NCBI RefSeq assembly: GCF_000518785.1
Contig: NZ_JAEG01000001.1
Span: forward strand, 62,001-126,000
DNA: 64,000 bases
Origin: Paenirhizobium selenitireducens ATCC BAA-1503
Lineage (GTDB): Bacteria > Pseudomonadota > Alphaproteobacteria > Rhizobiales > Rhizobiaceae
Direction: 5' to 3'
Shown: positions 8,841-18,959 of the stretch, piece by piece
How positions within the stretch are numbered: the first letter of the stretch is position 1
How the letters are laid out: each line of letters begins with the position of its first letter
Program-made: the position numbers and the translations under genes
Notes under the pieces: generated by a model
Seen by the model: the letters and a program-made list of their open reading frames with translations, nothing else
Databases searched by the model: none
Told to the model about the DNA's origin: nothing

Positions 8841-11198
8841 ATGAAGGCTGGTTCAAGATTTTTGAACGCGGTGTCGGCGGTCGCGCTGTCTGCTGGTGTT
8901 GTTTCTTCGGGCGCAGGCGTGGCTCTTCTCGCGTCGGCTGCGGTCGCCGAAGCGGCCGTGATTCAGCGCATTGATGTCCGTGGCGCGCAGCGTGTCGGTG
9001 TGGACGCGGTCCGCTCCAATATCACCATCAAGCCCGGCCAGAGTTTTTCCAACTCCGACATTGATGAATCGGTCAAGCGTCTCTATGCGACCGGCTTCTT
9101 CTCGGATGTGCGGATTTCCGTATCCGGCGGCACGCTCGTCATCAGCGTGGCCGAGAACCAGCTCGTCAATCAGGTCGTGTTCAACGGCAACCGCAAGGTC
9201 AAGGACGACAAGCTGCGCGGCTTCGTTCAGACCCAGCCGATGGGCCCTTATAACGAAAGCATGATCGCTGCCGATATCGAGCGGATCAAGGAAGCCTATG
9301 CAGGCATCGGCCGTAGCGACATCGAAGTGACGACCCAGGTCGTTCCGGTGGCCGAAGGTCGCGTCAATCTTGCCTTCGTCATCAATGAAGGCGAGCGCAC
9401 CAAGATCACCCAGATCAACTTCGTCGGCAACAATGCCTATGGCGATGGTCGTCTGTCGGCCGTGCTGCAGACCAAGCGCTCCAACATGCTGTCCTTCCTG
9501 ACCCGCAAGGACGTCTACAACGAGGACAAGCTGCGCGCTGACGAAGAAGCGCTGCGCCAGTTCTACTACAATCACGGCTACGCCGATTTCCGCGTGATTT
9601 CGTCGGATGCCACGCTGAACGAGGCCGGCAACGAATACGGCATCACGATCACCGTCGATGAAGGCGAACGCTACAAGTTCGGCAACATCGCCGTCGAGTC
9701 GACCGTCGAAGGCATCGATGCCGCCGAGCTTGAGCGGCTGCTCGAAACCCGCGCCGGCAACACCTACAGCGCCCGCGACATCCAGAAGTCGATGGAAGCC
9801 ATCTCTCAGCGCGTTTCGGCGGCCGGCTATCCGTTTGCCCGCGTCGTTCCGCGCGGCGACCGCAATTTCGAGAACAACACGATCGGCGTGACCTATCTGG
9901 TCGATCAGGGCGAGCGCGCCTATGTCGAGCGCATCGAGATCCGCGGCAACACCCGCACGCGTGACTATGTCATCCGTCGCGAGTTCGACATCTCCGAAGG
10001 CGACGCCTTCAATCAGGAGACCATCAGCCGCGCCAAGCGTCGTCTGGAAGCGCTCGGCTACTTCACGACCGTCAATATCTCGACCGCGCCGGGCAGCGCA
10101 TCCGACCGCGTCGTTGTGGTTGTCGATGTGGTGGATCAGCCGACCGGTTCGTTCGGCATCGGCGCCGGCTACTCGGTTGGCGGCGACGGCTTCGTCGTCG
10201 AGGCTTCGGTCGAGGAAAAGAACTTCCTGGGTCGTGGCCAGTTCATTCGCGTCGCCGTCGGCGGCGGTCTGGAAGACAGCCGCACCTACAACTTCTCCTT
10301 CACCGAGCCGTATTTCCTCGGCTACCGTCTCGCTGCCGGCTTCGATCTGTTCAAGAACCAGACCAGCAGCAATTCGAACTACGATTATGAAGAGCAGGGC
10401 GCGACCTTCCGCGTCACGGCTCCGATCACCGAGGATCTGGCGACCACCGTTCGTTATACCTACAAGGAACTGAAGTACACGGAAGACGGTGCATACGGCA
10501 CTGATGGCTTGCCGTACACCGCCGACGACGACATGGCGGATCCGTACATCGATCTGATCGAGCAGAGCCCGTGGAAGCAGTCGATCGTCGGTCATTCGAT
10601 CGTTTACAACACGGTCGACGACCGCAACATGCCGCGTGACGGCCTGTATGCCAGCTTCACCCACGAATATGCGGGCCTGGGCGGCGATTCCGATTTCTAC
10701 AAGGTCTATGGCCGCGCCCGCTACTTCCATACCCTCTCGGACGAGATGGACCTCATCGGCTCGGTTGCCGCGAGTGCCGGTCACGTTGTTGCGACGGGCG
10801 ATTCGCTCAATGTTTTCGATCAGTTCCAGATCGGCGGCAAGGATCTGCGCGGCTTCGCCAGCAACGGCATCGGTGCGCGTGCAGACGGCGATCCGCTCGG
10901 CGGCACGACCTACATGACGGTTTCGGCGGAAGCCAACTTCCCGCTGCCGTTGTTCCCGCAGGATCTCAACATCCGCGGCGCGGTCTTCGCCGATGCCGGC
11001 ACGCTGTACGGCAACAAGGTCGATACCGGTGGCTCGACCGTCGAAGGCACGGACATGAGCTGGCGTGCATCGGTCGGTGCGGGCATCCTGTGGCTGTCGC
11101 CGTTTGGTCCGCTGCGCTTCGACTACGCCGTTCCGGTTGCCAAGGAAGACTTCGACGAGGTCCAGAACTTCCGCTTCAGCATGGCGAACCAGTTCTAA
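8841..11198 (+). CDS. bamA: outer membrane protein assembly factor BamA
   Basis: The central Omp85 insertase for beta-barrel proteins. The 785-residue product starts with a signal peptide, followed by five POTRA repeats (roughly residues 40-440), seen as recurring turns such as GNRKVKDDKLR, GNNAYGD and RGNTRTRDYVIRREFDISEGD, then a 16-strand barrel ending in the typical aromatic C-terminus (RFSMANQF). The ATG at 8841 is preferred to an upstream TTG at 8829. A 181-bp gap separates it from rseP, enough for a promoter of its own. Confidence 0.97.
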   Translation: MKAGSRFLNAVSAVALSAGVVSSGAGVALLASAAVAEAAVIQRIDVRGAQRVGVDAVRSNITIKPGQSFSNSDIDESVKRLYATGFFSDVRISVSGGTLVISVAENQLVNQVVFNGNRKVKDDKLRGFVQTQPMGPYNESMIAADIERIKEAYAGIGRSDIEVTTQVVPVAEGRVNLAFVINEGERTKITQINFVGNNAYGDGRLSAVLQTKRSNMLSFLTRKDVYNEDKLRADEEALRQFYYNHGYADFRVISSDATLNEAGNEYGITITVDEGERYKFGNIAVESTVEGIDAAELERLLETRAGNTYSARDIQKSMEAISQRVSAAGYPFARVVPRGDRNFENNTIGVTYLVDQGERAYVERIEIRGNTRTRDYVIRREFDISEGDAFNQETISRAKRRLEALGYFTTVNISTAPGSASDRVVVVVDVVDQPTGSFGIGAGYSVGGDGFVVEASVEEKNFLGRGQFIRVAVGGGLEDSRTYNFSFTEPYFLGYRLAAGFDLFKNQTSSNSNYDYEEQGATFRVTAPITEDLATTVRYTYKELKYTEDGAYGTDGLPYTADDDMADPYIDLIEQSPWKQSIVGHSIVYNTVDDRNMPRDGLYASFTHEYAGLGGDSDFYKVYGRARYFHTLSDEMDLIGSVAASAGHVVATGDSLNVFDQFQIGGKDLRGFASNGIGARADGDPLGGTTYMTVSAEANFPLPLFPQDLNIRGAVFADAGTLYGNKVDTGGSTVEGTDMSWRASVGAGILWLSPFGPLRFDYAVPVAKEDFDEVQNFRFSMANQF

Positions 11199-11249
11199 GG
11201 TCTTGCAGTCCAGAGCTGCTGGTTGAGTAACGTTCTGGGGCTTTGGCTG

Positions 11250-12311
11250 ATGGAGCATAATCATTTTTTTCCGCCCCGTGAGGGGGTCTCTCTGGCGTCG
11301 CTTGCGGCGCAGATCGGGGCGGAACTTCAGGATGCGGGCGCGGGCGAACGGGTGATCCGATCGGTCGCGCCTGTCTATAGGGCGAAGCAGGGTGATATCT
11401 GCTACATCCTGTCGCGCCGGAGCAAGGAAGAGCTGAAGACCTGCGAGGCCTCGGCGATCCTGTGCGACAAGGCGCTCAAGTCTCTCATTCCCGATCATAT
11501 CCCGGTGCTGCTGGCGCCGTCGCCGGCCATGGCTTTCGCCCAGGCCGGGGGCTTGCTCCATCCGGAGGCGTTGCGCCCCGTGCCGGTCTCTCCGTCCATG
11601 GCTGGAATTTCGCCCGCTGCGTTCGTTGATCCGACGGCAAGGCTCGAGCCGGACGTGCTGGTCGAGCCGATGGCTGTGATCGGTGCGGATGTCGAGATCG
11701 GCGAGGGTAGTCGCATCGGTGCAGGGACCGTCATCGGCGCCGGAGTCAGGATCGGCCGTGGCTGCACAATTGCCGCCGGCGCGACGATCCAGTCGGCCCT
11801 GATCGGCAACAATGTCATCATTCACAACGGCGCGCGCGTCGGCCAGGACGGCTTCGGCTATGCACCCGGTCCGCGCGGCATGTTGAAGATCGTGCAGATC
11901 GGCCGCGTCATCATCCAGGACAATGTCGAGATCGGCGCCAATACGACGATCGATCGCGGCACGATGGACGACACCGTGATCGGCGAAGGCACGAAGATCG
12001 ATAACCTCGTGCAGATCGGCCACAATGTCCGCATCGGCCGCCATTGCGGCATTGTCGCCCAGGTCGGCATCGCCGGCAGCACGAAGGTCGGCGACGGCGT
12101 GATGATCGGCGGCGCCTGCGGCGTGAACGGTCACGTCACCATCGGCGACGGCGCGCAGATCGCGGCGATGAGCGGCGTGCTGTCCGACGTTCCTCCGGGC
12201 GAGCGTTATGGCGGCATTCCGGCCCGACCGATGAAGGATTTTCTAAAAGACGTTGCGGCGGCCTTGAGCCAGTCGGAAAGCCGCAAGCAGAAGGGGGGAA
12301 AGAATGACTGA
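11250..12311 (+). CDS. lpxD: UDP-3-O-(3-hydroxyacyl)glucosamine N-acyltransferase
   Basis: Third step of lipid A synthesis: adds the N-linked hydroxyacyl chain from acyl carrier protein. The 353-residue protein has the N-terminal uridine-binding domain, then a left-handed beta helix of hexapeptide repeats ([20 protein letters not shown] and on) with the catalytic His in [12 protein letters not shown]. The first ATG (11250) is chosen over a TTG at 11223 because MEHNHFFPP matches rhizobial N-termini. It overlaps fabZ by 8 bp. Confidence 0.95.
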   Translation: MEHNHFFPPREGVSLASLAAQIGAELQDAGAGERVIRSVAPVYRAKQGDICYILSRRSKEELKTCEASAILCDKALKSLIPDHIPVLLAPSPAMAFAQAGGLLHPEALRPVPVSPSMAGISPAAFVDPTARLEPDVLVEPMAVIGADVEIGEGSRIGAGTVIGAGVRIGRGCTIAAGATIQSALIGNNVIIHNGARVGQDGFGYAPGPRGMLKIVQIGRVIIQDNVEIGANTTIDRGTMDDTVIGEGTKIDNLVQIGHNVRIGRHCGIVAQVGIAGSTKVGDGVMIGGACGVNGHVTIGDGAQIAAMSGVLSDVPPGERYGGIPARPMKDFLKDVAAALSQSESRKQKGGKND

Positions 12312-12771
12312 TCAGGTCAAGACCGAGCTGGGCGCCGCTGATATTCTCGAGATCATGAAGCTTTTGCCGCATCGCTATCCGTTCCTGCTGGTCGACCGGA
12401 TCATCGAGATTGATGGCGACAATTCCGCGATCGGCATCAAGAACGTCACGGCTAACGAGCCGCACTTCACCGGTCACTTTCCCGAGTCGCCGATCATGCC
12501 GGGTGTTCTGCTGATCGAGGGCATGGCGCAGACCGCCGGTGCGATCTGCACCCGCAAGCAGGGCGGCGGCGGAAATCTCGTCTACTTCATGACCATCGAC
12601 AATGCGCGCTTCCGCAAGCCGGTGGTGCCGGGTGATCGCGTCGAGTTCCACGTCTTCAAGCAGAAGCAGCGCGGCAATATCTGGAAGTTCCATTGTGACG
12701 CGAAGGTCGACGGTGCGCTGGTGGCCGAGGCCGACATCGGTGCCATGATCATGCGCAAGGACGAGAAATGA
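12304..12771 (+). CDS. fabZ: 3-hydroxyacyl-ACP dehydratase FabZ
   Basis: Dehydrates 3-hydroxyacyl-ACP in fatty acid elongation, competing with lipid A synthesis for hydroxymyristoyl-ACP. The 155-residue hotdog-fold protein carries [13 protein letters not shown] and the catalytic region [19 protein letters not shown] with the His and Glu of FabZ. It sits inside the lpx cluster, overlapping lpxD by 8 bp and lpxA by 4 bp, so the four genes are tightly coupled. Confidence 0.97.
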   Translation: MTDQVKTELGAADILEIMKLLPHRYPFLLVDRIIEIDGDNSAIGIKNVTANEPHFTGHFPESPIMPGVLLIEGMAQTAGAICTRKQGGGGNLVYFMTIDNARFRKPVVPGDRVEFHVFKQKQRGNIWKFHCDAKVDGALVAEADIGAMIMRKDEK

Positions 12772-13583
12772 GCACGATCGGGCAAGGCGCCGTCATTCAC
12801 CCCATGGCCGTCGTCGAGGACGGCGCCGTGATCGGGGCGAATGTGAAGATCGGCCCCTTCTGCCATGTCGGGGCGAACGTGACGCTCGGCGACGGTTGCG
12901 AGCTTCTCTCCAATGTTGTCGTCACCGGCCGCACGACGATCGGGCGCAATGCCAGGATTCATGCCTGCGCCGTGATCGGCGGCGATCCGCAGAGCATTCA
13001 CCATGCCGGCGAAGAAACCACGCTTTCCATCGGCGACAACTGCACGATTCGCGAAGGCGTGACGATGAACACCGGAACCGCCGAGGGCGGTGGCAAGACG
13101 GTGGTCGGCAGCAACAACCTGTTCCTCGCCAATTCGCATGTCGCCCATGATTGCCAGCTCGGCGACAACATCATCCTGTCGAACAATGTCATGCTGGCCG
13201 GCCATGTGAAGGTCGGGGACCGGGTCATTCTCGGCGGCGGATCGGCCGTGCACCAGTTTACCCGCATCGGCCGCCAGGCCTTCGTCGGTGGACTGTCCGC
13301 CGTGAGCTACGACGTCATTCCCTATGGCATGCTGAACGGCAATCCGGGCGTGCTCGGCGGTCTCAACGTGGTCGGCATGACGCGCGCCGGCATCGAGCGT
13401 TCGGTGATCCACCAGGTTCGCCGCGCCTTCAAGCAGATCTTCGAGGGCGAAGCCTCGGCCCGTGTCAATGCCGCCGCCATCCGTGACGAATATCTCGATT
13501 GCCCGCCGGTCGTTGAAATCCTCGATTTCATCGCGGCCGAAAGCGACCGCGCCCTGTCGTCGCCGTTCCGCGGCAAGAGCTGA
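12768..13583 (+). CDS. lpxA: acyl-ACP--UDP-N-acetylglucosamine O-acyltransferase
   Basis: First step of lipid A synthesis. The 271-residue protein is a left-handed beta helix trimer subunit with hexapeptide repeats from the N-terminus, the catalytic His in [16 protein letters not shown], and the C-terminal helical domain containing [10 protein letters not shown]. The start overlaps the fabZ stop by 4 bp, and lpxI follows 5 bp after its stop. Confidence 0.97.
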   Translation: MSTIGQGAVIHPMAVVEDGAVIGANVKIGPFCHVGANVTLGDGCELLSNVVVTGRTTIGRNARIHACAVIGGDPQSIHHAGEETTLSIGDNCTIREGVTMNTGTAEGGGKTVVGSNNLFLANSHVAHDCQLGDNIILSNNVMLAGHVKVGDRVILGGGSAVHQFTRIGRQAFVGGLSAVSYDVIPYGMLNGNPGVLGGLNVVGMTRAGIERSVIHQVRRAFKQIFEGEASARVNAAAIRDEYLDCPPVVEILDFIAAESDRALSSPFRGKS

Positions 13584-13588
13584 TCGCC

Positions 13589-14464
13589 GTGGCGCCGTCC
13601 GGGGCTCGCAAAGGCCGCCTGGCGATCGTCGCCGGTGGCGGCTTCTTGCCTCTCTACGTCGCCGAGGCGGCGCGCGCGGCCGGCGAAAATCCCTTCATTC
13701 TCCGCCTTCGCAATGAAGCCGACCAGCAATGGCAGGGCTTTGATTCCGCCGTCATCGGCGTCGGCGACATGGCCGGCCTGTCGTCGCTGCTGAAGGTCAA
13801 CGCGATCGATCGCGTTGTGCTGTCGGGCGGCGTCAAGCGGCGGCCGGCCTTCGGCGAGATCCGGGTCAATCTGAAATCGCTGCTGAAACTGCCCATGGCG
13901 GTGAAGACGCTGCTCGCCGGTGGCGACGACGTCGTCCTGAAGATGGTGATCGGCCTGATCGAGGCGCAGGGCTGCCACGTGATCGGCGCGCACGAGATTG
14001 CCCCCGACCTGCTCGCCGAAACCGGGTCGATCGGCAAAGTTTCACCCTCCGCCGACGACTGGCGCGACATCGCCCGCGGGGCGGAAGCCGCCGAGGCGCT
14101 CGGCCGGCTCGATGTGGGGCAGGGGGCGGTGAGCGTCGGCGGACGCATCGTCGCGCTCGAGGGCGTCGAGGGTACCGATGCCATGCTGGAGCGCGTGGCG
14201 CATCTCAGGGCCGAGAAACGCATCTCGCAGCACCGCAAGGGCGTGCTGGTCAAGCTCTGCAAGCCGCAGCAGGACGTACGCGCCGATCTGCCGTCGATCG
14301 GCCGTTCCACCATCGAGAATGCCAAAAAGGCGGGGCTGGCCGGTATCGCCGTCGAGGCCGGCCGGGCGCTGGTGATCGAGCGCGGGGCGCTGATCAGTGC
14401 CGCCGACGAAGCCGGGCTGTTCGTCATCGGCATCGATCGCGGCCTTGCCGGAGGAACCCCATGA
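13589..14464 (+). CDS. lpxI: UDP-2,3-diacylglucosamine diphosphatase LpxI
   Basis: Hydrolyses UDP-2,3-diacylglucosamine to lipid X. This DUF1009 enzyme replaces LpxH in alphaproteobacteria and cuts at a different phosphate. The 291-residue protein opens with the glycine-rich RLAIVAGGGFLPLYVAEAAR and has the LpxI core around LSGGVKRRP and the C-terminal KLCKPQQDVRADLPSIG. It starts at GTG 13589, 5 bp after lpxA, and overlaps lpxB by 4 bp, which fits its step in the pathway. Confidence 0.95.
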   Translation: MAPSGARKGRLAIVAGGGFLPLYVAEAARAAGENPFILRLRNEADQQWQGFDSAVIGVGDMAGLSSLLKVNAIDRVVLSGGVKRRPAFGEIRVNLKSLLKLPMAVKTLLAGGDDVVLKMVIGLIEAQGCHVIGAHEIAPDLLAETGSIGKVSPSADDWRDIARGAEAAEALGRLDVGQGAVSVGGRIVALEGVEGTDAMLERVAHLRAEKRISQHRKGVLVKLCKPQQDVRADLPSIGRSTIENAKKAGLAGIAVEAGRALVIERGALISAADEAGLFVIGIDRGLAGGTP

Positions 14465-15636
14465 GCACCAGGCCCCTGAAGATGGCCGTCATAGCCGGAG
14501 AAGTCTCGGGAGATCTGCTGGGCGCGGACCTGATCGCCGCGCTGAAGGACCGCCACGGCGGGCCGATCGAGCTGGTCGGGGTCGGCGGCGATGCGCTCGA
14601 GCGACAGGGACTTCAGTCGCTCTTCGATTTTTCCGAGCTTTCCGTGATGGGGCTCACCCAGGTTCTCGCACGCCTGCCGCGCTTCATCCGCCTCATCGGT
14701 CTGACAGCCAAGGCGATCATCGCGGCCCGGCCCGACTTGCTATTGATCGTCGACAGCCCCGATTTTACCCACCGGGTGGCGAAGAAGGTGCGCCAGGCGC
14801 TGCCCGACCTGCCTCTGGTCGATTACGTCTGCCCGAGCGTCTGGGCCTGGAAGGAATACCGCGCCAAGGCGATGCTTGCCTATGTCGACGAAGTGCTGGC
14901 CGTGCTGCCATTCGAGCGCCAAGTGATGCGCGATCTCGGCGGCCCGCCGACCCATTTTGTCGGCCATCGGCTGGTCACCAACGAAAGACTGCTGGAGACT
15001 CGCGCGGCGCGAGCCGGCAAGCGGCCGAAGCGCCTGGACGAGCCAAAGACGATCCTGCTGCTGCCCGGTTCGCGCGGCGCGGAGATCACGACCCTCTTGC
15101 CGATTTTCGGCGAAACCATGCGCGATTTCGTCGCCCGCAACGGTCCGACGCGTTTCCTGCTGCCGACCGTTCCGCGCCAGGAGGCGCGCGTGCGCCAGAT
15201 GATCGCCGACTGGGACCTGAAACCGGAGGTGCTGATGGGCGAGGAGGCGAAATGGCGCGCTTTCGCCGAGGCCGATGCGGCGATCGCCGCGTCCGGCACC
15301 GTCATCCTGGAACTGGCGCTGGCGACCGTTCCGGTCGTGTCGACCTACAAGACCGATTGGCTGATCACGATGCTCAGCCACCGCATCAAGACCTGGAGCG
15401 GTGCGCTGCCCAATCTGATCGCCGACTACCCGTTCGTGCCGGAATTTCTCAACGACTATGTCCGCCCCGGCAATCTGCTGCGCATGGCCGAGCGCCTCGC
15501 CGCCGATACGCTGCAGCAGCGGGCCATGCTCGAAGGTTTCGACCTGGTCTGGCAAAGGCTGCAGACCGCCCAGCCCTCGGGCGTCGAGGGCAGCCGCATC
15601 GTGCTCGACCTGCTGGCGAGGCGCGGGCGGCTTTAA
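14461..15636 (+). CDS. lpxB: lipid-A-disaccharide synthase
   Basis: Joins lipid X to UDP-2,3-diacylglucosamine, forming the lipid A disaccharide. The 391-residue GT-B glycosyltransferase has AGEVSGDLLGADLIAAL at the N-terminus, VDSPDFTHRVAKKV, the VCPSVWAWKEYRAK loop, LLPGSRGAEI, and the C-terminal ASGTVILELAL donor site. It is the last gene of the plus-strand cluster, and its stop overlaps by a few bases the stop of the convergent glycosyltransferase gene. Confidence 0.96.
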   Translation: MSTRPLKMAVIAGEVSGDLLGADLIAALKDRHGGPIELVGVGGDALERQGLQSLFDFSELSVMGLTQVLARLPRFIRLIGLTAKAIIAARPDLLLIVDSPDFTHRVAKKVRQALPDLPLVDYVCPSVWAWKEYRAKAMLAYVDEVLAVLPFERQVMRDLGGPPTHFVGHRLVTNERLLETRAARAGKRPKRLDEPKTILLLPGSRGAEITTLLPIFGETMRDFVARNGPTRFLLPTVPRQEARVRQMIADWDLKPEVLMGEEAKWRAFAEADAAIAASGTVILELALATVPVVSTYKTDWLITMLSHRIKTWSGALPNLIADYPFVPEFLNDYVRPGNLLRMAERLAADTLQQRAMLEGFDLVWQRLQTAQPSGVEGSRIVLDLLARRGRL

Positions 15637-17564
15637 GAAGTTCGGAAGGGCGAAGTACGGGGCGCGAGCGCCGGCACGTCGAAGTGCTCCGGCGGCAGCC
15701 TGGACTTTGCCCGTTCGACCATGTGACCATAGCCCCATTCCAGATGGCGACAGAAGCGTTCCGCGTCGAACAGCGGCGCGATGAAACGATTGTCGGCGAT
15801 CGTCTGGCGAAGGCGGGCGACCCGTTCGCGGTCGGAGACAAGCGCGCTGCACAGCGCGACGAACGCATCCGCATCCTCCGCGACCAGTTCCGGCAGGCCG
15901 ATGGCGTTCAGCAGGCTCTCCGAGACCCGTGAGGCGAAGTTCGTGCCCTTCCGGGTCGCCACAGGCAGTCCGGCCCAGAGCATGTCGGAGGTGGTCGTGT
16001 GGCCGTTATAGGGGAAGCTGTCCAATCCGAGATCGGCGGCCGGCACGCGGGCGATGTGGCTCGTATAGGGCATCTTCGGCGCGAAGATGAACTGGTCGGA
16101 GCGCACGCCGGCGCGCCGCAGGAAATCGGCAGTGGCGTTTCGCGCATGGGTGCCATCGACCATCAGCCACAGCACCGCCTCGGGGTTGGCGACGAGCACC
16201 CGAGCCCACAGGCCGATCCCTTCCGGCGCGTTCTTGCGCTGGCTGTTGAAGGCGGAGAAGACGAAACGGTCCGTCGGCAGGCCGAAGGCACGCCGCGCCG
16301 CAGGGCCGGGCACGGTGCGCGTCCACGGGTCGTTCGGCTGGTAGCTGTCCGGCATGCGGCAGAATTTTTCGTGATAATGAGGGCGGGCGCTGTCCGGCAG
16401 GACGAAACGGTCGCCGATCACGTAGTCGCAGTCGACGCCGACGCTCGAGCCGGGAAAGCCGAGCCAGGCCACATGCACCGGGGCTACGGGCGCATTCAGC
16501 AGCCGCGAGCGAGAGCCGGCGGTGTGGCCCTTGAGGTCGACGAGAATGTCTATGCCGTCCCGCTGCATGGCGGCTGCGGCCTCGTCGTCGCCCATGCCCT
16601 CGATGCGCGTGATCCGGCCCCATTCGGCGCGGGCCGCAGCATCTCCACCGATGAAGCGCTCGGGCGTGTGGCAGTAGAGGGTGATGTCGAAGCGGTCGCG
16701 GTCATGGGCCTTGAGCACGCCGCCCAAGAGCCGCATCGTGGCATGGTCGACCCAGAAATCGTTGGAGAGATAACCGACACGGATCCTGTCGCCGAACCTG
16801 TGCGGTCTCGCGCGCCGGCGCGCGGGCGCATCGGCGGCGAAGGGCACGAGGCCGGTGATATTGGCGGCGAGCCGGTTCAGCGCTTCGTCGCCGCACCACA
16901 TCAGATTGTAGTGCGGCGTTTCCGCGGCGAGCGCCCGCGTGTCGCCGCGGGCAATCTCGGCGCGCAGGGCCTGTTCCTCGCCCAGCAGGATCGGATAGTC
17001 GCAGAATTCGCGGGTAAATCCCATCAGCGTCGTGCGGATGAAGGGATCGTCCGGATAGAGGCGCCGCAGCTTGGCGAACAGCGTGAGGTTTCTGGCATCG
17101 CGCAGGTCGTCGCCGATCAATTGCACGGCGAGCTTCAGATGCTCCGGATCGTCGCTGTCGACCAGCAGGTTCTTGATCTGATCGACGAGCAGGCCCGGCT
17201 GGCCCGCTTTCAGTCCGACCGAAGCGATGATGAAGGCGGGGGCCGGATCGGCGGGCTGGTGCCGGTTGAGCTGGACGGCCAGCGCCAGCGCCTTGTCCAG
17301 GCGTCCGGCGTCGAGATAGAGCCGCGCTGCCTTGAGGAGAAGCGGATAGGGCTGCGGCGGTCCCTTGAGGCCGGCATGTTCGAAGGCCTCGGCCGCTTCG
17401 CCGACCATGCCGAGCTTCAGGAGGGTCTCGCCGAGCAGTTCGGCAGGGCGGTGGTTTGTCGCTTCCGGCATCAGCCCGGCAAGCAGGGTGAGGACCTCGG
17501 AATACCGTTCCGCCGAAAACATGGCTTCGGCCTCCGCCAGCCGGTCGTCGAATGACAAGCGCAT
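15633..17564 (-). CDS. SPINDLY/OGT-like glycosyltransferase (GT41 family)
   Basis: The 643-residue protein has an alpha-helical N-terminal third that looks like degenerate TPR repeats (about residues 1-130), then a GT-B catalytic region of the Glyco_transf_41 type: RVGYLSNDFWVDHATMRL, ILVDLKGHTAGSRSRL, APVHVAWLGFPGSS and GLPVATRKGTNFASRV. Eukaryotic relatives transfer GlcNAc or fucose to protein Ser/Thr. Bacterial members are poorly characterised, some acting on adhesins or flagellins. It converges on lpxB with a few bases of overlap and has no clear partner nearby. Substrate unknown. Confidence 0.85.
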   Translation of the reverse strand: MRLSFDDRLAEAEAMFSAERYSEVLTLLAGLMPEATNHRPAELLGETLLKLGMVGEAAEAFEHAGLKGPPQPYPLLLKAARLYLDAGRLDKALALAVQLNRHQPADPAPAFIIASVGLKAGQPGLLVDQIKNLLVDSDDPEHLKLAVQLIGDDLRDARNLTLFAKLRRLYPDDPFIRTTLMGFTREFCDYPILLGEEQALRAEIARGDTRALAAETPHYNLMWCGDEALNRLAANITGLVPFAADAPARRRARPHRFGDRIRVGYLSNDFWVDHATMRLLGGVLKAHDRDRFDITLYCHTPERFIGGDAAARAEWGRITRIEGMGDDEAAAAMQRDGIDILVDLKGHTAGSRSRLLNAPVAPVHVAWLGFPGSSVGVDCDYVIGDRFVLPDSARPHYHEKFCRMPDSYQPNDPWTRTVPGPAARRAFGLPTDRFVFSAFNSQRKNAPEGIGLWARVLVANPEAVLWLMVDGTHARNATADFLRRAGVRSDQFIFAPKMPYTSHIARVPAADLGLDSFPYNGHTTTSDMLWAGLPVATRKGTNFASRVSESLLNAIGLPELVAEDADAFVALCSALVSDRERVARLRQTIADNRFIAPLFDAERFCRHLEWGYGHMVERAKSRLPPEHFDVPALAPRTSPFRTS

Positions 17565-17674
17565 GCTCCCTGCAATTCCAACATTGGCCCTTGCGTCTAG
17601 CGGACAGAACTTGCGTCTGGCTTTTGGCCGAGCCCCAAAGGCCGGGTCGAGCCGGGCAGGGCTCTGCCGTCAGG

Positions 17675-18865
17675 TCATTGCCACGGAGCAAAGGTGTCCT
17701 TCATGCCGGACCAGGCCGCTGGCGTGAAGCCGCTAGCCTCGACGAGGCAGGCGTCGAGTTCGGCGACAATCGAAGCCTCGTCCATCGGATCGGCACCGAT
17801 GAAGACGATTTCCTGGCGCCGGTCTCCCCAGACCGGATCGAGATAGGGTGCCATGGCATTGCGAAATTCGGCGTCGTCCGGCCAGCGCTGGCGCGGCACC
17901 GCCGCCCACCAAAGGCCCATGCGACCGGTCCGCACGATCGCGCCGGCCTGGCTCAGTTCCCAGACATGATTGGGGCGCGTCGCCAGCCAGAAGAAGCCCT
18001 TGGCGCGGATGACCCCCGGCCAGCTGCGGCCGATGAAGGCCTGGAGCTTCTTCGGATCGAAGGGCTGGCGCGCCCGATAGACGAAGGAGCGGATGCCGTA
18101 TTCCTCGGTCTCCGGCACATGGTCCTTGAAGCCGTGCAATTCCTTGAACCAGAGCGGATGGGTCTCGGCCTTGGCGATGTCGAACAGGCCGGTGCCGAGA
18201 ATGTCGCGCGGTTCGATCTGGCCGAAGTCGGCCTCGATCAGCCGGGCGTCGGGGTTGAGCCCGGTGATGATCTTGCGCGCCGCGTCGCGCTGTTCCGGCG
18301 TCGCGGTCCCGATCTTGTTGAGCACGATGACGTCGGCGAACTCGATCTGCTCGACCAGCAGGTCGACCAGCGTGCGGTTGTCCCCGTCGCCGGCGGTTTC
18401 GCCGCGATCGGAGAGAAAATCTATCGATGCATAGTCGGTCAGCAGATTGGCGGCATCCACCACCGTCACCATCGTGTCGAGGCGGGCGATGTCCGAGAGG
18501 CTGAAGCCATGCTCGTCGCGGAAATCGAAGGTCGTGGCGATCGGCAGCGGTTCGGCGATGCCGGTCGCTTCGATGAGAAGGTAGTCGAAACGGTTCTGCG
18601 CGGCGAGATCGCGAACCCCCTTCAGCAGGTCGTCGCGCAATGTGCAACAGATGCAGCCATTGCTCATCTCGACCAGTTGCTCGTCGGTGCGCGATAGCGC
18701 CGCCTCACCGCCGCGCACCAGCGCAGCGTCGATATTCACTTCGCTCATGTCGTTGACGATGACGGCGACCTTGAGCCCGCTGCGATTGGACAAAACGTGG
18801 TTGAGGAGCGTCGTCTTGCCGGCGCCGAGGAAACCGGAGAGCACGGTAACGGGAAGCTTGTCCAT
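17675..18865 (-). CDS. zigA: CobW/G3E-family GTPase, probable zinc metallochaperone (ZigA-like)
   Basis: G3E GTPases deliver metals to target enzymes. The 396-residue protein has the Walker [11 protein letters not shown] (11-20), the metal-binding CxCC (Cys71, Cys73, Cys74), a NKIG-like guanine motif and a CobW C-terminal domain. Its neighbours are znuA and the divergent znuCB-zur, and a perfect Zur-type palindrome lies 20 bp upstream of its ATG, which points to expression under zinc starvation like ZigA/ZagA proteins. It is distinct from the CobW of the cobalamin cluster at 56197. The role in zinc handling is inferred from context. Confidence 0.85.
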   Translation of the reverse strand: MDKLPVTVLSGFLGAGKTTLLNHVLSNRSGLKVAVIVNDMSEVNIDAALVRGGEAALSRTDEQLVEMSNGCICCTLRDDLLKGVRDLAAQNRFDYLLIEATGIAEPLPIATTFDFRDEHGFSLSDIARLDTMVTVVDAANLLTDYASIDFLSDRGETAGDGDNRTLVDLLVEQIEFADVIVLNKIGTATPEQRDAARKIITGLNPDARLIEADFGQIEPRDILGTGLFDIAKAETHPLWFKELHGFKDHVPETEEYGIRSFVYRARQPFDPKKLQAFIGRSWPGVIRAKGFFWLATRPNHVWELSQAGAIVRTGRMGLWWAAVPRQRWPDDAEFRNAMAPYLDPVWGDRRQEIVFIGADPMDEASIVAELDACLVEASGFTPAAWSGMKDTFAPWQ

Positions 18866-18885
18866 GGAACAAACCTTTCTGTTTG

Positions 18886-18900
18886 TGTAATATTATTACA
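18886..18900. promoter_or_regulatory. Zur-type operator upstream of the zigA-like gene
   Basis: TGTAATATTATTACA is a perfect palindrome with 7-bp arms around a central T. The same arms occur at 20014-20028 between znuA and znuC. AT-rich palindromes of this kind are the Zur-binding sites of alphaproteobacteria. Its position 20 bp upstream of the ATG fits repression by Zur-Zn. Confidence 0.8.
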
Positions 18901-18959
18901 TCGGTAGGGCCGAAAAAGGCGGACCCGCAGGTCCGCCCGGGAGGCATGGCGCCGCGACC

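Noticed and set aside
8853-12134. 1093-codon minus-strand open frame opposite bamA and lpxD
   Set aside because: It lies wholly antisense to two well-supported genes; its Asp/Ala/Arg-rich product has no family pattern and is a GC-rich shadow frame.
17675-18865. Reading the zinc-linked G3E GTPase as the CobW of vitamin B12 synthesis
   Set aside because: A second G3E gene lies inside the cob cluster at 56197; this one has Zur-type operators and znu neighbours.
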